Source: SXNM01 sp964586155 (GTDB lineage Bacteria > Myxococcota_A > UBA9042). From it: a DNA stretch of 64,000 nucleotides. How positions within the stretch are numbered: position 1 is the stretch's first letter; each line of letters starts with the position of its first letter. The notes below the pieces were generated by a model. It did not search any database. It was not told the origin of the DNA and worked only from the letters and a program-made list of their open reading frames with translations. Of this stretch, positions 18,101 through 25,956 are shown piece after piece. Position numbers and translations under genes: made by a program. The stretch spans positions 1 through 64,000 of the forward strand of contig CAZPHC010000020.1 in the NCBI GenBank assembly GCA_964586155.1, in the 5' to 3' direction.

Positions 18101-19226
18101 CGCCGAGCCCGGCTCGATCGCCAGGGCGACGCGTCCGATGGGCGCCGCGACGCAGGCCGCCGAGCGCGCCGCCGCGGACACCACGGGCGCGGGTCTCGGC
18201 ACGCAGGCGCTCGTGGTCGAAGGCCTCGGTGCGCTCGCCGCGCTCCGCGCGATGCGCGGCGCAGGGGAGGTCGAGTCGACGTTGCTGGACCTGGGCCGCG
18301 TCGAGACCGTGTCGTCGGACGCGACGCCAGCGGGTGCCACCTCCCAGGCTGGTGCTTCGTCGCCGGCTGCGACCGCCGCCGCGACCAAGGCCGCGATCGC
18401 GAGCCGTGCCTCGGCCGCCGTACGGACGCACCGCTTCGCGCCGGTCGGCATCGCCCGCACCCGGCAGATGCTGCAGCGCACGGGCCGGGACACCGGCCTG
18501 CGCACCGTCAGCCGCCAGAGCCGCGTCGGCTACGGCAGCGCGGGCCTGGGCAGCGGACCGCTCGTCGGCCTGACCGCTGGCGACTCGATGGAGCAGCTGT
18601 ACGGCCAGGGCTTCGCGTCGACCGGCTCGATCCAGCGCGCCGAGCGGCTCGGTGCCGCGGTCCACGCCCGTCGCAGCAGCGATGGTCGGGGCGTCGGGCG
18701 CTCGATGCCTGCCGGCACGGCCGAGCAGACGTATGTGCAGCAGCCGCAGCAGACGCTGGCGAGCGCGTTCGGCGCGCCGACCGGTGGCGGCGAGCTGCTC
18801 TCGACGGCCTCGGTGGCGTCGCAGATGGCGGCCGGTGCTGGCGCCCAAGGTGGCGCGACGGCGGCGGCGCGCAGCGACAAGGCCGCGTCGATGGCGCGCG
18901 TGCTGTCGGTGACGGCCGCGCCCGGCGCGAACATGCTGCCCCTGGTGGCGCCGGCGGCTCGCGCCGTCGTGAGCCAGGCGGCGGCCAAGCCGCTGTCCGA
19001 GTCGATCTCGACCAGTGGCGGGAACGCCTCGTTGGCCATGCCGGTGGCAGGTCACGGGGTGAGCGGTGGCGGTGGAGCCAGCTCAGGCATGGGCGCCTCA
19101 GCTGAAGAACGCAAGGATGCCGGTACGGCAGGTCAGCAAGAGCTCGAGGCGCTGGCGATGAAGATCGCGCGGTCGGTGCTCGTGCGCATCAAGCGCGAGC
19201 GCGAGAGAAGGGGGATTCATGTCTAG
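15129..19226 (+). CDS. Giant Ala-rich 1365-residue eCIS-cluster protein, function unknown (tape measure candidate)
   Basis: I do not recognise this family. Residues 1-130 look folded and helical, with the acidic patch VVLEEEEAALEEAV. Then about 1,100 residues are Ala/Gln/Arg/Thr/Ser-rich, including an (AlaGln)6 tract. A motif GAGxWLDLG recurs with its Trp at about 510, 676 and 845, and a LLDLG variant at 1052, so the period is near 167 residues. LTPSL also occurs twice. The last 30 residues form a charged helix (QQELEALAMKIARSVLVRIK). It sits between tube and LysM genes and overlaps the latter by eight bases, so it is surely part of the eCIS operon. Candidate roles are tape measure, tube-lumen cargo or baseplate scaffold. 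No ribosomal or phage tape-measure motif is visible. Confidence 0.8.
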   Translation: MAEPTTANNQEASGSDVLTLHRGVLARWADGSISQASRASRQIGDTVSGLIPHLAGLSVLPSSFGVDAFQIATLLASQPRLSSALGPMMRSMPVGDLADLVQVVLEEEEAALEEAVASLGRSRLGRARTTPAKAAQGQATPAKAKAQAKAGRAAVPPSQARRLAEVRRALQAVRAQAAQLQQASATGDKRSTVPGPMGSVDPVAAIAPGSVETSVSAPALGLREALQTLRADTSAAATLGRLDPKALVGSVQQTSHAATTSRALRIAELDAEMAMLAPGADAITPASRFDATQERWVPAAGAVQGAKASSAATRQIAPAGAAASLAASAPATTERTATMRAALATLSSKGAQAPRSATLRAAAAPAPAAGSAPTVTTFAAPQVPVFAALSGAVRTAATLVERAAQSASMQTAWHQTPSPRAQAQAQAQAQAQAIASPDAGRVAAQSPLAWMAPRSAVDIASHQLEAAHPAQQQGRFDRWLTAGDATLRGLPTTAQSVPGYRSDDAGAGTWLDLGAEVPPVAAGAVPEWLAPLTAKARTIAATRALSRQPDAAPGQPDAASPIVAARGTTAAAIAQLAAAPTSAATAQAGKGWTGQAALSAWGLGQRLTQRLSSGLEPTLASNSFVPAAGPSLTSLSTTAWARPESQALASIGLPAEAGQIAPMRGDLAADAGVGEWLSLGDELFDAARETAVPSQATAARQAGVARVGARPTAGAPAAPTSTRTPASQAGVGARTAALTPSLGRQAPMPAIAAALAALGAAGDKMAAGPMAARQDSLTSRGPLAFAMAVPNGDDASALGVLHGGRSDAMSPLLGLRSLDRLGRGDAAGVAREHPLAALDGGAGDWLDLGADEATATVASTAAARPGVARSALTPSLPAQAAATQRQAAAQARPAADAATVHSAVRARLVAALSRAGAGQNADRLAASVLERQAPPALRAALALFGEAGASGQDDVATRFVAQWLGARAPARASRAAEGGEMVALRPDAASAAEPGSIARATRPMGAATQAAERAAADTTGAGLGTQALVVEGLGALAALRAMRGAGEVESTLLDLGRVETVSSDATPAGATSQAGASSPAATAAATKAAIASRASAAVRTHRFAPVGIARTRQMLQRTGRDTGLRTVSRQSRVGYGSAGLGSGPLVGLTAGDSMEQLYGQGFASTGSIQRAERLGAAVHARRSSDGRGVGRSMPAGTAEQTYVQQPQQTLASAFGAPTGGGELLSTASVASQMAAGAGAQGGATAAARSDKAASMARVLSVTAAPGANMLPLVAPAARAVVSQAAAKPLSESISTSGGNASLAMPVAGHGVSGGGGASSGMGASAEERKDAGTAGQQELEALAMKIARSVLVRIKRERERRGIHV
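16389..16427 (+). repeat. Hexanucleotide repeat (gcccag)6 encoding (Ala-Gln)6
   Basis: Six perfect copies of gcccag run from 16389 to 16424, followed by gcc, inside the 1365-residue gene. Changes by whole units keep the frame, so length variation between isolates is plausible. Confidence 0.9.
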
Positions 19227-19893
19227 CAACTTCGAGAAGGCAAAGCTCGTCGTCCACTCGGCGGACAAGCAAGGGGTGCCTCCGGAGGTGAGCTTCATGT
19301 TCAATCCGGAAGCTGTCCGGGTGACCAAGACGCTCAAGCCGAAGGAACAACGCCAGGCCGGGCAGGACGCGCCAGCGCTCCAGTTCAATGGCGGCGACTC
19401 GCTCAAGCTCGAGTTTGGCGAGATCCTCTTCGACACCTTCGACGACCGCGTCAGCGTCTACGCGCAGCATGTCTCGAAGCTGGAGAAGATGGTCCTCGTC
19501 AACGAGCACCTGCACCGCCCGCCGCGCGTCCACTTCGTCTGGGGCCAGGGCTTTGGCTCCGAGGACGGCAAGATCAACACGGGTGTGTGGCACGTCACCG
19601 CGTTGGACGTGAACTACATCATGTTCCTGCCGAACGGTGTGCCGGTCCGCGCCAAGTGCAAGCTGACGCTCACGGAGGTGCCGGACGAGGAGGCGCCCGC
19701 GAAGTCGACCAAGGGCAGCCCGGACACCGCGCACGTCCACCTGGTGCAGCGCGGCGACTCCCTGCAGGCCATCGCCTTCAAGGAGTACGACGACGCCAGC
19801 GAGTGGCGCCGGATCGCCGCGGCGAACGGCATCGACGACGCGCTGGACCTGCAGCCGGGCTCGCGCCTGCTGATCCCGCCGATCTTGAAGTAG
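19219..19893 (+). CDS. CIS tube / baseplate adaptor protein with C-terminal LysM (Afp7-like)
   Basis: The 224-residue product begins MSSNFEKAKLVVHSADKQG and continues VSFMFNPEAVRVTKTL, the typical start of contractile-injection-system tube/adaptor proteins. Residues about 170-222 form a LysM domain (VQRGDSLQAIAFKEYDDASE ... PGSRLLIPP). In Afp/PVC the homologue sits at the tube-baseplate junction, where LysM mediates contacts within the particle rather than with peptidoglycan. The ATG overlaps the previous stop by eight bases, with AGAAGGGGG upstream. Confidence 0.92.
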   Translation: MSSNFEKAKLVVHSADKQGVPPEVSFMFNPEAVRVTKTLKPKEQRQAGQDAPALQFNGGDSLKLEFGEILFDTFDDRVSVYAQHVSKLEKMVLVNEHLHRPPRVHFVWGQGFGSEDGKINTGVWHVTALDVNYIMFLPNGVPVRAKCKLTLTEVPDEEAPAKSTKGSPDTAHVHLVQRGDSLQAIAFKEYDDASEWRRIAAANGIDDALDLQPGSRLLIPPILK

Positions 19894-19936
19894 TCCGGGC
19901 AGCCGAACGCGGATTCTGCCGCTGCGGAGAGAGACG

Positions 19937-21088
19937 ATGGCCGAAGACAAAAAGTATGCACCAGAGCTGACCATCAAGATCGATGGCAGCACGTCGATCA
20001 AGACCGACGCCAAGGGCAGCCTCGAGACCCGCGGCGGCAATGGCTTGTTGTCCGTGACGGTCGACCTTCGGCTCGACAGCCCCGACATGTTCAGCGTCGA
20101 ATACGACATGATGGCCCTGGAGAAGCTCAACCTCATCGACAGCTTCAAGCCCGGCGCCAAGGTCGAGATCGGCCTGGGCCTGAGCGAGCAGGGCGTGGTC
20201 TGCGTTGGCGAGATCGCCTACATCGAGCCCAGCTTCGACGTCGAGGCCGGCTACCGAACGACGATCTCGGGCTACCACAAGCTGCACCGCCTCACGCGTG
20301 GCCAGCGTTCGCGCACTTGGGGCGACGGCCTCGAGGCCGAGACGGCGCCGACCGACGCGGTCCGCCAGGTCATCGGCGACTCCAAGGCACAGAAGGGCGG
20401 CAGCTCCGACGCGATGTCGGCCGATGAGATCGGCTCCGGCTCGGTCAAGCACCACTACATCCCGCAGCTGAACGCCTCGGACTTCGAGATCTTGCAGGCG
20501 CTCGGCGCCGAGCTCGAGTACAAGGCCGACTCGGACGACTACGCCAAGGTCAAGTTCAAGCAGCCCGATCCCGGCCAGTCGCCGGTGATCACGTTGGCGC
20601 GCGAGCGCAGCACCGGCGAGAACTCGTTGATGCTGAATGCGAATTTCCGCCTGTCGACCGTGCAGCAGTACAAGCGTGTCGAGGTCCGGTCGTGGGATCC
20701 GTGGACCAAGAAGAACATCGTCGGCTTCGTCGAGTCCTCGAAGTACAGCTTCGATGGCACCACGGGTTCGGCCGCGACCAGCAAGGCGCTGTACAACTCG
20801 GGTGGCTCGGGCCGCACCTACGTCGTCACGGATCAACCCGTGAACACGCAGCAAGAGGCCGATACGCTGGCGCAGTCCTTGTTTGACCAGTTCTCGATGG
20901 ACTTCATCACCGGCGAGGTGACGATCCAGGGCGATCCCAAGGCCGTGCCTGGTGCCACCGTCGAGTTCACCGGCTTCGGCAAGGTCTTCAGCGGCAAGTA
21001 CCTCATCACCTCGGCGACGCATACCTACCGCCCCGAGGACGGCTTCCGCACCACGATCAGCTTCGCGCGCAACGCCCACGGCGGCTGA
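19937..21088 (+). CDS. gpD/VgrG-like baseplate hub protein (Afp8-like)
   Basis: This is a 383-residue protein of the phage late control D/VgrG type. Family features include an early beta-rich domain, FKPGAKVEIGLGLSEQGVVCVGEI, then GYHKLHRLTRGQRSRTWGD, and a C-terminal YLITSATHTYRPEDGFRTTISF. It would form the central hub to which the spike attaches. It ends straight after the hub domain, with no gp5-like beta-helix or needle, so the spike must come from another gene. No PAAR-like gene is seen in the window. GGAGAG precedes the ATG. Confidence 0.9.
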   Translation: MAEDKKYAPELTIKIDGSTSIKTDAKGSLETRGGNGLLSVTVDLRLDSPDMFSVEYDMMALEKLNLIDSFKPGAKVEIGLGLSEQGVVCVGEIAYIEPSFDVEAGYRTTISGYHKLHRLTRGQRSRTWGDGLEAETAPTDAVRQVIGDSKAQKGGSSDAMSADEIGSGSVKHHYIPQLNASDFEILQALGAELEYKADSDDYAKVKFKQPDPGQSPVITLARERSTGENSLMLNANFRLSTVQQYKRVEVRSWDPWTKKNIVGFVESSKYSFDGTTGSAATSKALYNSGGSGRTYVVTDQPVNTQQEADTLAQSLFDQFSMDFITGEVTIQGDPKAVPGATVEFTGFGKVFSGKYLITSATHTYRPEDGFRTTISFARNAHGG

Positions 21089-21121
21089 TCGGCCCGCGGG
21101 CGGCGACCGCGATCGCGCGAG

Positions 21122-21143
21122 TTGCTGACCGATCGGTCAGCAA
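21122..21143. promoter_or_regulatory. 22-bp perfect palindrome between hub and baseplate genes
   Basis: The half-site TTGCTGACCGA is followed immediately by its exact complement TCGGTCAGCAA. It lies 34 bases after the hub stop in a 251-base gap (21089-21339) that also holds TTGACA at 21281. The GACCGATCGGTC core resembles TetR-family operators. There is no T run, so it is not an intrinsic terminator. No TetR gene is in the window. Confidence 0.6.
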
Positions 21144-21339
21144 TCGGGGCGGCCGGAATGGCACCGTTCGTGGTGTCCATATCTTCAAAACGACTTGGGA
21201 AATCCGGCTTGCGCGCGTTGTGGGCGCGCGCGGCGGCACCGGGAATTCGCGCCCGATGCGTGGATCGTCTCCCCGCTGAGTTGACACCTCAGCCGGCGCT
21301 GCTGGACACTCCGCACGCACCCTCGTGCAGGAGGCGGAC

Positions 21340-21561
21340 ATGGCGCCGATGGATCCCAACGGCAACGGCCCCGGAGGCTGGGACGACGAAGAGACCATGA
21401 TGGCCCTCGCCGACGTCCTCACCGACGTCAGCGCGGGACGCATGGACGGTCATCGGTGCCCGCGTTGCGACAAGGCCTTGGACTGCAAGGAAGACGAGCG
21501 CGGCTGGATCCACGTCCGTTGCACGGGCTGCGGCCTGAAGTTCCAGGGTCTGCTCGGCTAA
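21340..21561 (+). CDS. Zinc-ribbon microprotein in the eCIS cluster
   Basis: The product is 73 residues, starting MAPMDPNGNGPGGWDDEETM, an acidic tail. A four-Cys ribbon follows: HRCPRCDKALDC ... VRCTGCGLKFQG, i.e. CxxC and CxxC plus an extra Cys. AGGAGG at 21329-21334 sets the ATG at 21340. It lies where spike-tip or PAAR genes often occur, between hub and gp25, but it has no PAAR sequence. A small metal-binding tip, assembly factor or regulator are all possible. I do not recognise a named family. Confidence 0.72.
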   Translation: MAPMDPNGNGPGGWDDEETMMALADVLTDVSAGRMDGHRCPRCDKALDCKEDERGWIHVRCTGCGLKFQGLLG

Positions 21562-21585
21562 CCGCAGCACGGCAGGGGGCGAGAG

Positions 21586-21990
21586 ATGGCGCAGAAGAGC
21601 TTCCTCGGCAGTGGTCTCCGCTTCCCGCTCGGCGTCAACGCCGTCGGTGGCGTGGCGATGAGCGAGGGCTCGGACAACATCGAGGAGTCGATCCGCATCA
21701 TCATCGGCACCGCCGTCGGCGAACGCGTGATGCGACCCCTCTTCGGCAGCCGCGTCCACGACTTCGTCTTCCACTCGAATTCCGAGTCGACCGCCGGCCT
21801 CGTCGCCTTCTATGTGCGCGAGGCCCTCATCAAGTACGAGCCGCGCATCACGGACATCCGCGTCGTGGCCAAGCCCGATCCCAAACGCGACAACGTGATG
21901 TCGGTGTCGGTCCGGTACACGATCCGCTCGACCAACGTCGACCATAACCTCGTGTATCCGTTCTACCTGCGACGGGAGCAAGACCTATGA
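21586..21990 (+). CDS. gp25-like baseplate wedge protein (Afp9-like)
   Basis: The 134-residue product has the GPW/gp25 pattern: GLRFPLGVNAVGGVAMSEGS, RIIIGTAVGERVMRPLFGSR and KYEPRITDIRVV. The last contains the EPR motif of the family. It nucleates sheath assembly on the baseplate. AGGGGGCGAG precedes the start, and its stop overlaps the next gene (ATGA), indicating translational coupling. Confidence 0.95.
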   Translation: MAQKSFLGSGLRFPLGVNAVGGVAMSEGSDNIEESIRIIIGTAVGERVMRPLFGSRVHDFVFHSNSESTAGLVAFYVREALIKYEPRITDIRVVAKPDPKRDNVMSVSVRYTIRSTNVDHNLVYPFYLRREQDL

Positions 21991-24986
21991 TCCCGAGTCC
22001 GAACCTCGACGACCGCAACTTCGACGACATCGTCCAAGAAGCGATCCGCCTGATCCCGCAGTACACGCCGGAGTGGACCAACCACAACCCGGCCGATCCC
22101 GGCGTGACGCTCATCGAGCTCTTCGCCTGGATGACGGAGATGACGCTCTACCGGCTCAACCGCGTGCCGGAGAAGAACTTCCTCGCCTTCCTCGAGCTGA
22201 TGGGCATCGGCCTGACGCCGCCGCAGCCGGCGCGCGCGGTGCTGCAGTTCGCGATCAACCCCAAGGCCGACCGCGTCGTCGTGCCCACGGGCACACGGAC
22301 GGCGACCAAGCCGGGCCCGGACGGCTCGTTCCAGACCTTCGAGACCGTGCGCGACATCGTCGTGACCAACAACAAGTTGGTCAAATGCATGAGCCAGCAC
22401 CACGAGACCTTCGCCGACAACACCGATCAGCTCGGCGTCGGCAGCCGCGGCGTGCCGCTTTGGGCCGGTGTCCGCTCGGTTGAGCGCTACCTCTACCTCG
22501 CTGATCCGCGCCTCGCGACCTTCGGCGAGTCGAGCCTGCTGACGGTGTCGAGCACCAGCCAGGCCGAGGGCGCGACGCCGCTCGTCCGCCAGCTCGAGTG
22601 GGAGTATTGGGACGGCGAGCGCTGGCGCGAGCTGACCAACCCGAGCTTCGAGACCGCGCCGCAAGAGGTCGCCCTGGTCGGCCCGGTGCAGATGGCGCAG
22701 ACGACGGTCCAGGAGAAGACCGGCTTCTTCATCCGAGGCCGCCTCGCCGAGGTGCCGCAGAGCCCCGACGAGACGCTGACGGACACGCTGTCGATGCGCC
22801 TGGAGCTGATCGGCGAAGGAGAGCTGCCCGAGGCCGCGCTCGCGAGCATGGACGGTGATCTCTTCCTCAAGCTCGACATGGATCGCAGCTTCCAGCCGCT
22901 GTCGCGTGAGCCGAAGCTCGACGTGGCGATGTACCTCAAGAGCGACGCGGTCTTTGGCCACGCCGACGCGCTGATCCGCATCGACTTCGAGCTGGCCGAC
23001 GCGCAGAGCGTGGTCCGGGCCCAGCCGTCCGAGGATCTCGTCGTCGCTTGGGAGTACTACAACGGCAAGCGCTGGAAGCTGCTCGGCAAGTCCGGCTACG
23101 GCGAGTTCGACCAGGAAGACCCGGGCCACGCCTTCGAGGACCACACCGGTTGCCTGACGTCGGCGGGTTTCGTCAGCTTCCAGCGGCCCAAGGACATGCG
23201 GCCCGTCGCGGTGAACGGCGTCGAAGGCCTGTGGGTCCGCTCGCGCGTGGAGCGCGGCGACTACGGCGTGCCCGGCTCCTACGAGCTCGAGAACGACCGC
23301 TGGGTCTGGAAGGACACCCGGCCGCTGCGGCCGCCGACCCTGCGCGGCGTGACGCTGCGCTTCGTCGAGCGCGCCCAGCCCTTCGAGCTGGTGCTGGCCT
23401 ACAACGACTTCGTCTACACCGACCACACCTCGCTGGCGCGCGAGGCGATGAAGCCGTTCCAGCCCTTCACGCCCGTGACCGAAGAGAGCCCGACGCTCTA
23501 CCTCGGCTTCTCGGAGCCCTTCCCGAACGAGAGCAGCATCATCTACTTCGACCTGGTCGAAGACGCCGGCCCTGGCCGGCGCCTGCGCGCCTCGCGCGGG
23601 GATACGGGCAAGAGCCTCGAGTCGAGCCCGACCGAGCAGGTCATCGCCTGGGAGTATTGGACCGGTCGCGACTGGGCCAACCTCATCGTGCGCGACGCGA
23701 CCCACGGCTTCCAGCAGTCCGGCTTCATCGAGATCGTCGGGCCGAAGGACCACCGCGCCAACAAGCGCTACGGCGAGAACCTCTACTGGCTGCGCGCCCG
23801 CCTGGAGCACGGTGGCTACGACGAGCCGCCCGTCCTGCGCGCGGCGTTGCTGAATTGCGTCTACGCCGACAACCTCACCAGCTACGGCGAGACGATCCTC
23901 GGCTCGTCGCAGGGGACGCCGAACCAGACCTTCTCGTTCGTCCGTGGCCCCGTGCTGCCCGGCCAGGAGGTCTGGATCCGCGAGCGCGAGAAGCCGAACT
24001 CGGTCGAGTACGCCAACCTCGTCGCCGAAGAGGGTGACGACTGCGTGCGCGAATCGGCAGACGGCGACGGCGTCCTGGTGCGTTGGCACGAGGTCGACAG
24101 CCTGTTCGAGAGCAAGCCGACCAGCCGCCACTACACCAAGGACATCGTCACCGGGAAGATCCGCTTCGGCGACGGCATCCGCGGCATGGTCCCGCCCAAG
24201 GGCGACCGCAACGTCTTCGCCTCGCGCTACCAGGTCGGCGGCGGCTCGGCCGGCAACATCCCGCCCGACGCCATCTCCGTGCTGCTGCAGTCGGTCTCGT
24301 ACGTCGACTCGGTGCGCAACCTCTACGCCGCGTCCGGCGGTGCCGACCTCGAGAGCGTCGAAGAGGCCAAGCTGCGCGGCCCGCACTCGCTCAAGGCCAA
24401 GGGGCGTGCGGTGACGGCCGAGGACTTCGAGTGGCTGGCCAAGGAGGCCTCGACGTCGGTCGCGCGCGTCTGCGCCCTGCCGACCACCGAGCGCGAGGGT
24501 GAGGTCACGGTCGTCGTCGTGCCGCGCGTGGCCGAGAACCACCCGGACTTCATGGAGAAGCCGATCGCGTCCACCGAGCTGCTGCGCAAGGTCCGCAACT
24601 ACCTGGCCGACCGCAAGCTGCTGACGACGGTGCTCAACGTGACGCGTCCGGCGTTCCGCGAGCTCTCGGTCGTGGTCGAGATCATCCTGTTGCAGGCCAC
24701 CGCGGCGGATCGCGTCAAGGGCGAGATCCAGCGCAAGGTCCGGATGTTCCTGCACCCGCTGCGCGGCGGCAAAGGCCGCGACGGCTGGCCGTTCGGGCGC
24801 CCGGTCTACCGCGTGGACCTCTACCACGTCGTCGAGGACGTCTCGGGCGTCGATTTCGTCGACCGCATCCGCATCATCGACGAGCGGACCAAGCTCGAGG
24901 TCGATCAGCTGAAGATCGGCCCCGGCGAGCTGGTGCACTGTCTGCGCGTCGAGGTCGTCGAGAAGGCCCACGAGCGCATCGTCTAG
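21987..24986 (+). CDS. Baseplate J/gp6-like wedge protein (Afp11-like)
   Basis: This 999-residue protein begins with IVQEAIRLIPQYTPEWTNHN ... DPGVTLIELFAWMTEMTLYR, the classic start of large putative baseplate assembly proteins. The C-terminal part has the J-like segment LKAKGRAVTAEDFEWLAKEA followed by ARVCALPTTEREGEVTVVVV. It also has two central WEYWDGERW/WEYWTGRDW modules. It would form the baseplate wedge together with gp25 and tail protein I. The start overlaps the gp25 stop. The length is normal for eCIS homologues. Confidence 0.94.
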   Translation: MIPSPNLDDRNFDDIVQEAIRLIPQYTPEWTNHNPADPGVTLIELFAWMTEMTLYRLNRVPEKNFLAFLELMGIGLTPPQPARAVLQFAINPKADRVVVPTGTRTATKPGPDGSFQTFETVRDIVVTNNKLVKCMSQHHETFADNTDQLGVGSRGVPLWAGVRSVERYLYLADPRLATFGESSLLTVSSTSQAEGATPLVRQLEWEYWDGERWRELTNPSFETAPQEVALVGPVQMAQTTVQEKTGFFIRGRLAEVPQSPDETLTDTLSMRLELIGEGELPEAALASMDGDLFLKLDMDRSFQPLSREPKLDVAMYLKSDAVFGHADALIRIDFELADAQSVVRAQPSEDLVVAWEYYNGKRWKLLGKSGYGEFDQEDPGHAFEDHTGCLTSAGFVSFQRPKDMRPVAVNGVEGLWVRSRVERGDYGVPGSYELENDRWVWKDTRPLRPPTLRGVTLRFVERAQPFELVLAYNDFVYTDHTSLAREAMKPFQPFTPVTEESPTLYLGFSEPFPNESSIIYFDLVEDAGPGRRLRASRGDTGKSLESSPTEQVIAWEYWTGRDWANLIVRDATHGFQQSGFIEIVGPKDHRANKRYGENLYWLRARLEHGGYDEPPVLRAALLNCVYADNLTSYGETILGSSQGTPNQTFSFVRGPVLPGQEVWIREREKPNSVEYANLVAEEGDDCVRESADGDGVLVRWHEVDSLFESKPTSRHYTKDIVTGKIRFGDGIRGMVPPKGDRNVFASRYQVGGGSAGNIPPDAISVLLQSVSYVDSVRNLYAASGGADLESVEEAKLRGPHSLKAKGRAVTAEDFEWLAKEASTSVARVCALPTTEREGEVTVVVVPRVAENHPDFMEKPIASTELLRKVRNYLADRKLLTTVLNVTRPAFRELSVVVEIILLQATAADRVKGEIQRKVRMFLHPLRGGKGRDGWPFGRPVYRVDLYHVVEDVSGVDFVDRIRIIDERTKLEVDQLKIGPGELVHCLRVEVVEKAHERIV

Positions 24987-25052
24987 CGTGCGAGGCGGTG
25001 TCGAGGTCGGTCCGACGATCGAATCCCAGGTGATTCCAAGGGGGTTGGAAGG

Positions 25053-25910
25053 ATGAGCGAGGCGGCGAGAGGCGGACGAGGGATCGGCAAGCGGCCGCGC
25101 AAGCTCGTGGTGCCGGATGTCGGCGGCCTCGCGCTGGCGGACGCCCAGATCGTGTTGGCGCAGGCCGGTTTTGCGCCCGGGATCCCGCGCTACACGACGT
25201 CCTACGAGCCCGAGAACACGGTGGTCGGCCAGCAGCCCGGCCGCGGCCTGCTCGTCGACTCGTCGACGGCGATCGAGCTGCAGGTCAGCAAGCTGTCGTG
25301 GATGCGCTTCTTGCCGCAGATCTACCAGGTCAGCAGCGACGAGAACAACGCCTTCTTGCAGAACTTGCTCTGGATCTTCCAGCAGATCCACGACTCGGTC
25401 CGCAACCAGATCGACGACGTCCACCTGCTGTTCCGCCCGGCCGACGCGCCGGCGGAGTTCCTGCCCTGGCTGGCCGGTTGGATCGCGCTGCAGCTCGAGG
25501 ACGACTGGCCCGACGAGAAGAAGCGGCGCTGGATGCGGGCGGCGCCTGCGCTCTACCACATCCGCGGCACGCGCAAGGCGCTCGAGCTGCTGCTCGAGAT
25601 CTACGTCGGCGTGCGGCCGCGCATCCTCGAGAACGAGTGGCCACAGGGCGCGTTCCGCGTCGAGGTCAGCTCCGTGATCGGCGAGAGCTCGACCATCTTG
25701 CCGCCGATGAACCTCACCAACTGCTTCGTGGTCGAGCTGCCGCTCGAGGCGAAGAGTGTCTCCGACGAGCAGATCATCCGGATCCACCGCGTGATCCAGG
25801 CCGAGAAACCGGCCCACACGACGTACTTCCTGCGCTTCGAGGCCCAGGAGGCGGTCGATGATTGGGGGCCGTTCATGACCATCGGCGACGATCAGGTCGG
25901 CGCAGCGTAG
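25053..25910 (+). CDS. Tail protein I-like baseplate protein with N-terminal PASTA domain
   Basis: In this 285-residue protein, residues about 17-80 read as a PASTA domain: VVPDVGGLALADAQIVLAQA, then YEPENTVVGQQPGRGLLVDS and a final strand. Residues about 81-285 match tail protein I (Afp12-type): FLPQIYQVSSDENNAFLQNL, FLPWLAGWIALQLEDDW, and LELLLEIYVGVRP. Tail protein I links baseplate wedges to fibres. PASTA domains are best known from kinases and PBPs that sense peptidoglycan, so the fusion is notable. A ribosome-binding site (AAGGGGG/GGAAGG) precedes the ATG. Confidence 0.87.
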   Translation: MSEAARGGRGIGKRPRKLVVPDVGGLALADAQIVLAQAGFAPGIPRYTTSYEPENTVVGQQPGRGLLVDSSTAIELQVSKLSWMRFLPQIYQVSSDENNAFLQNLLWIFQQIHDSVRNQIDDVHLLFRPADAPAEFLPWLAGWIALQLEDDWPDEKKRRWMRAAPALYHIRGTRKALELLLEIYVGVRPRILENEWPQGAFRVEVSSVIGESSTILPPMNLTNCFVVELPLEAKSVSDEQIIRIHRVIQAEKPAHTTYFLRFEAQEAVDDWGPFMTIGDDQVGAA

Positions 25911-25956
25911 ACCACGGGCCGCATCGGGGCCCAGGCATTTTCAAGGGAGTTTGGCG

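Noticed and set aside
15045..19055. A 1336-codon open frame on the minus strand, antisense to the giant eCIS gene
   Set aside because: Its translation is Arg/Gly/Ala-rich with no domains. It lies opposite a gene with a proper start and an overlap with the LysM gene. High GC third positions keep antisense frames open.
21963..25817. A 1284-codon minus-strand frame over the baseplate genes
   Set aside because: The plus-strand frames match known baseplate families and overlap each other by ATGA; the antisense has no recognisable content.
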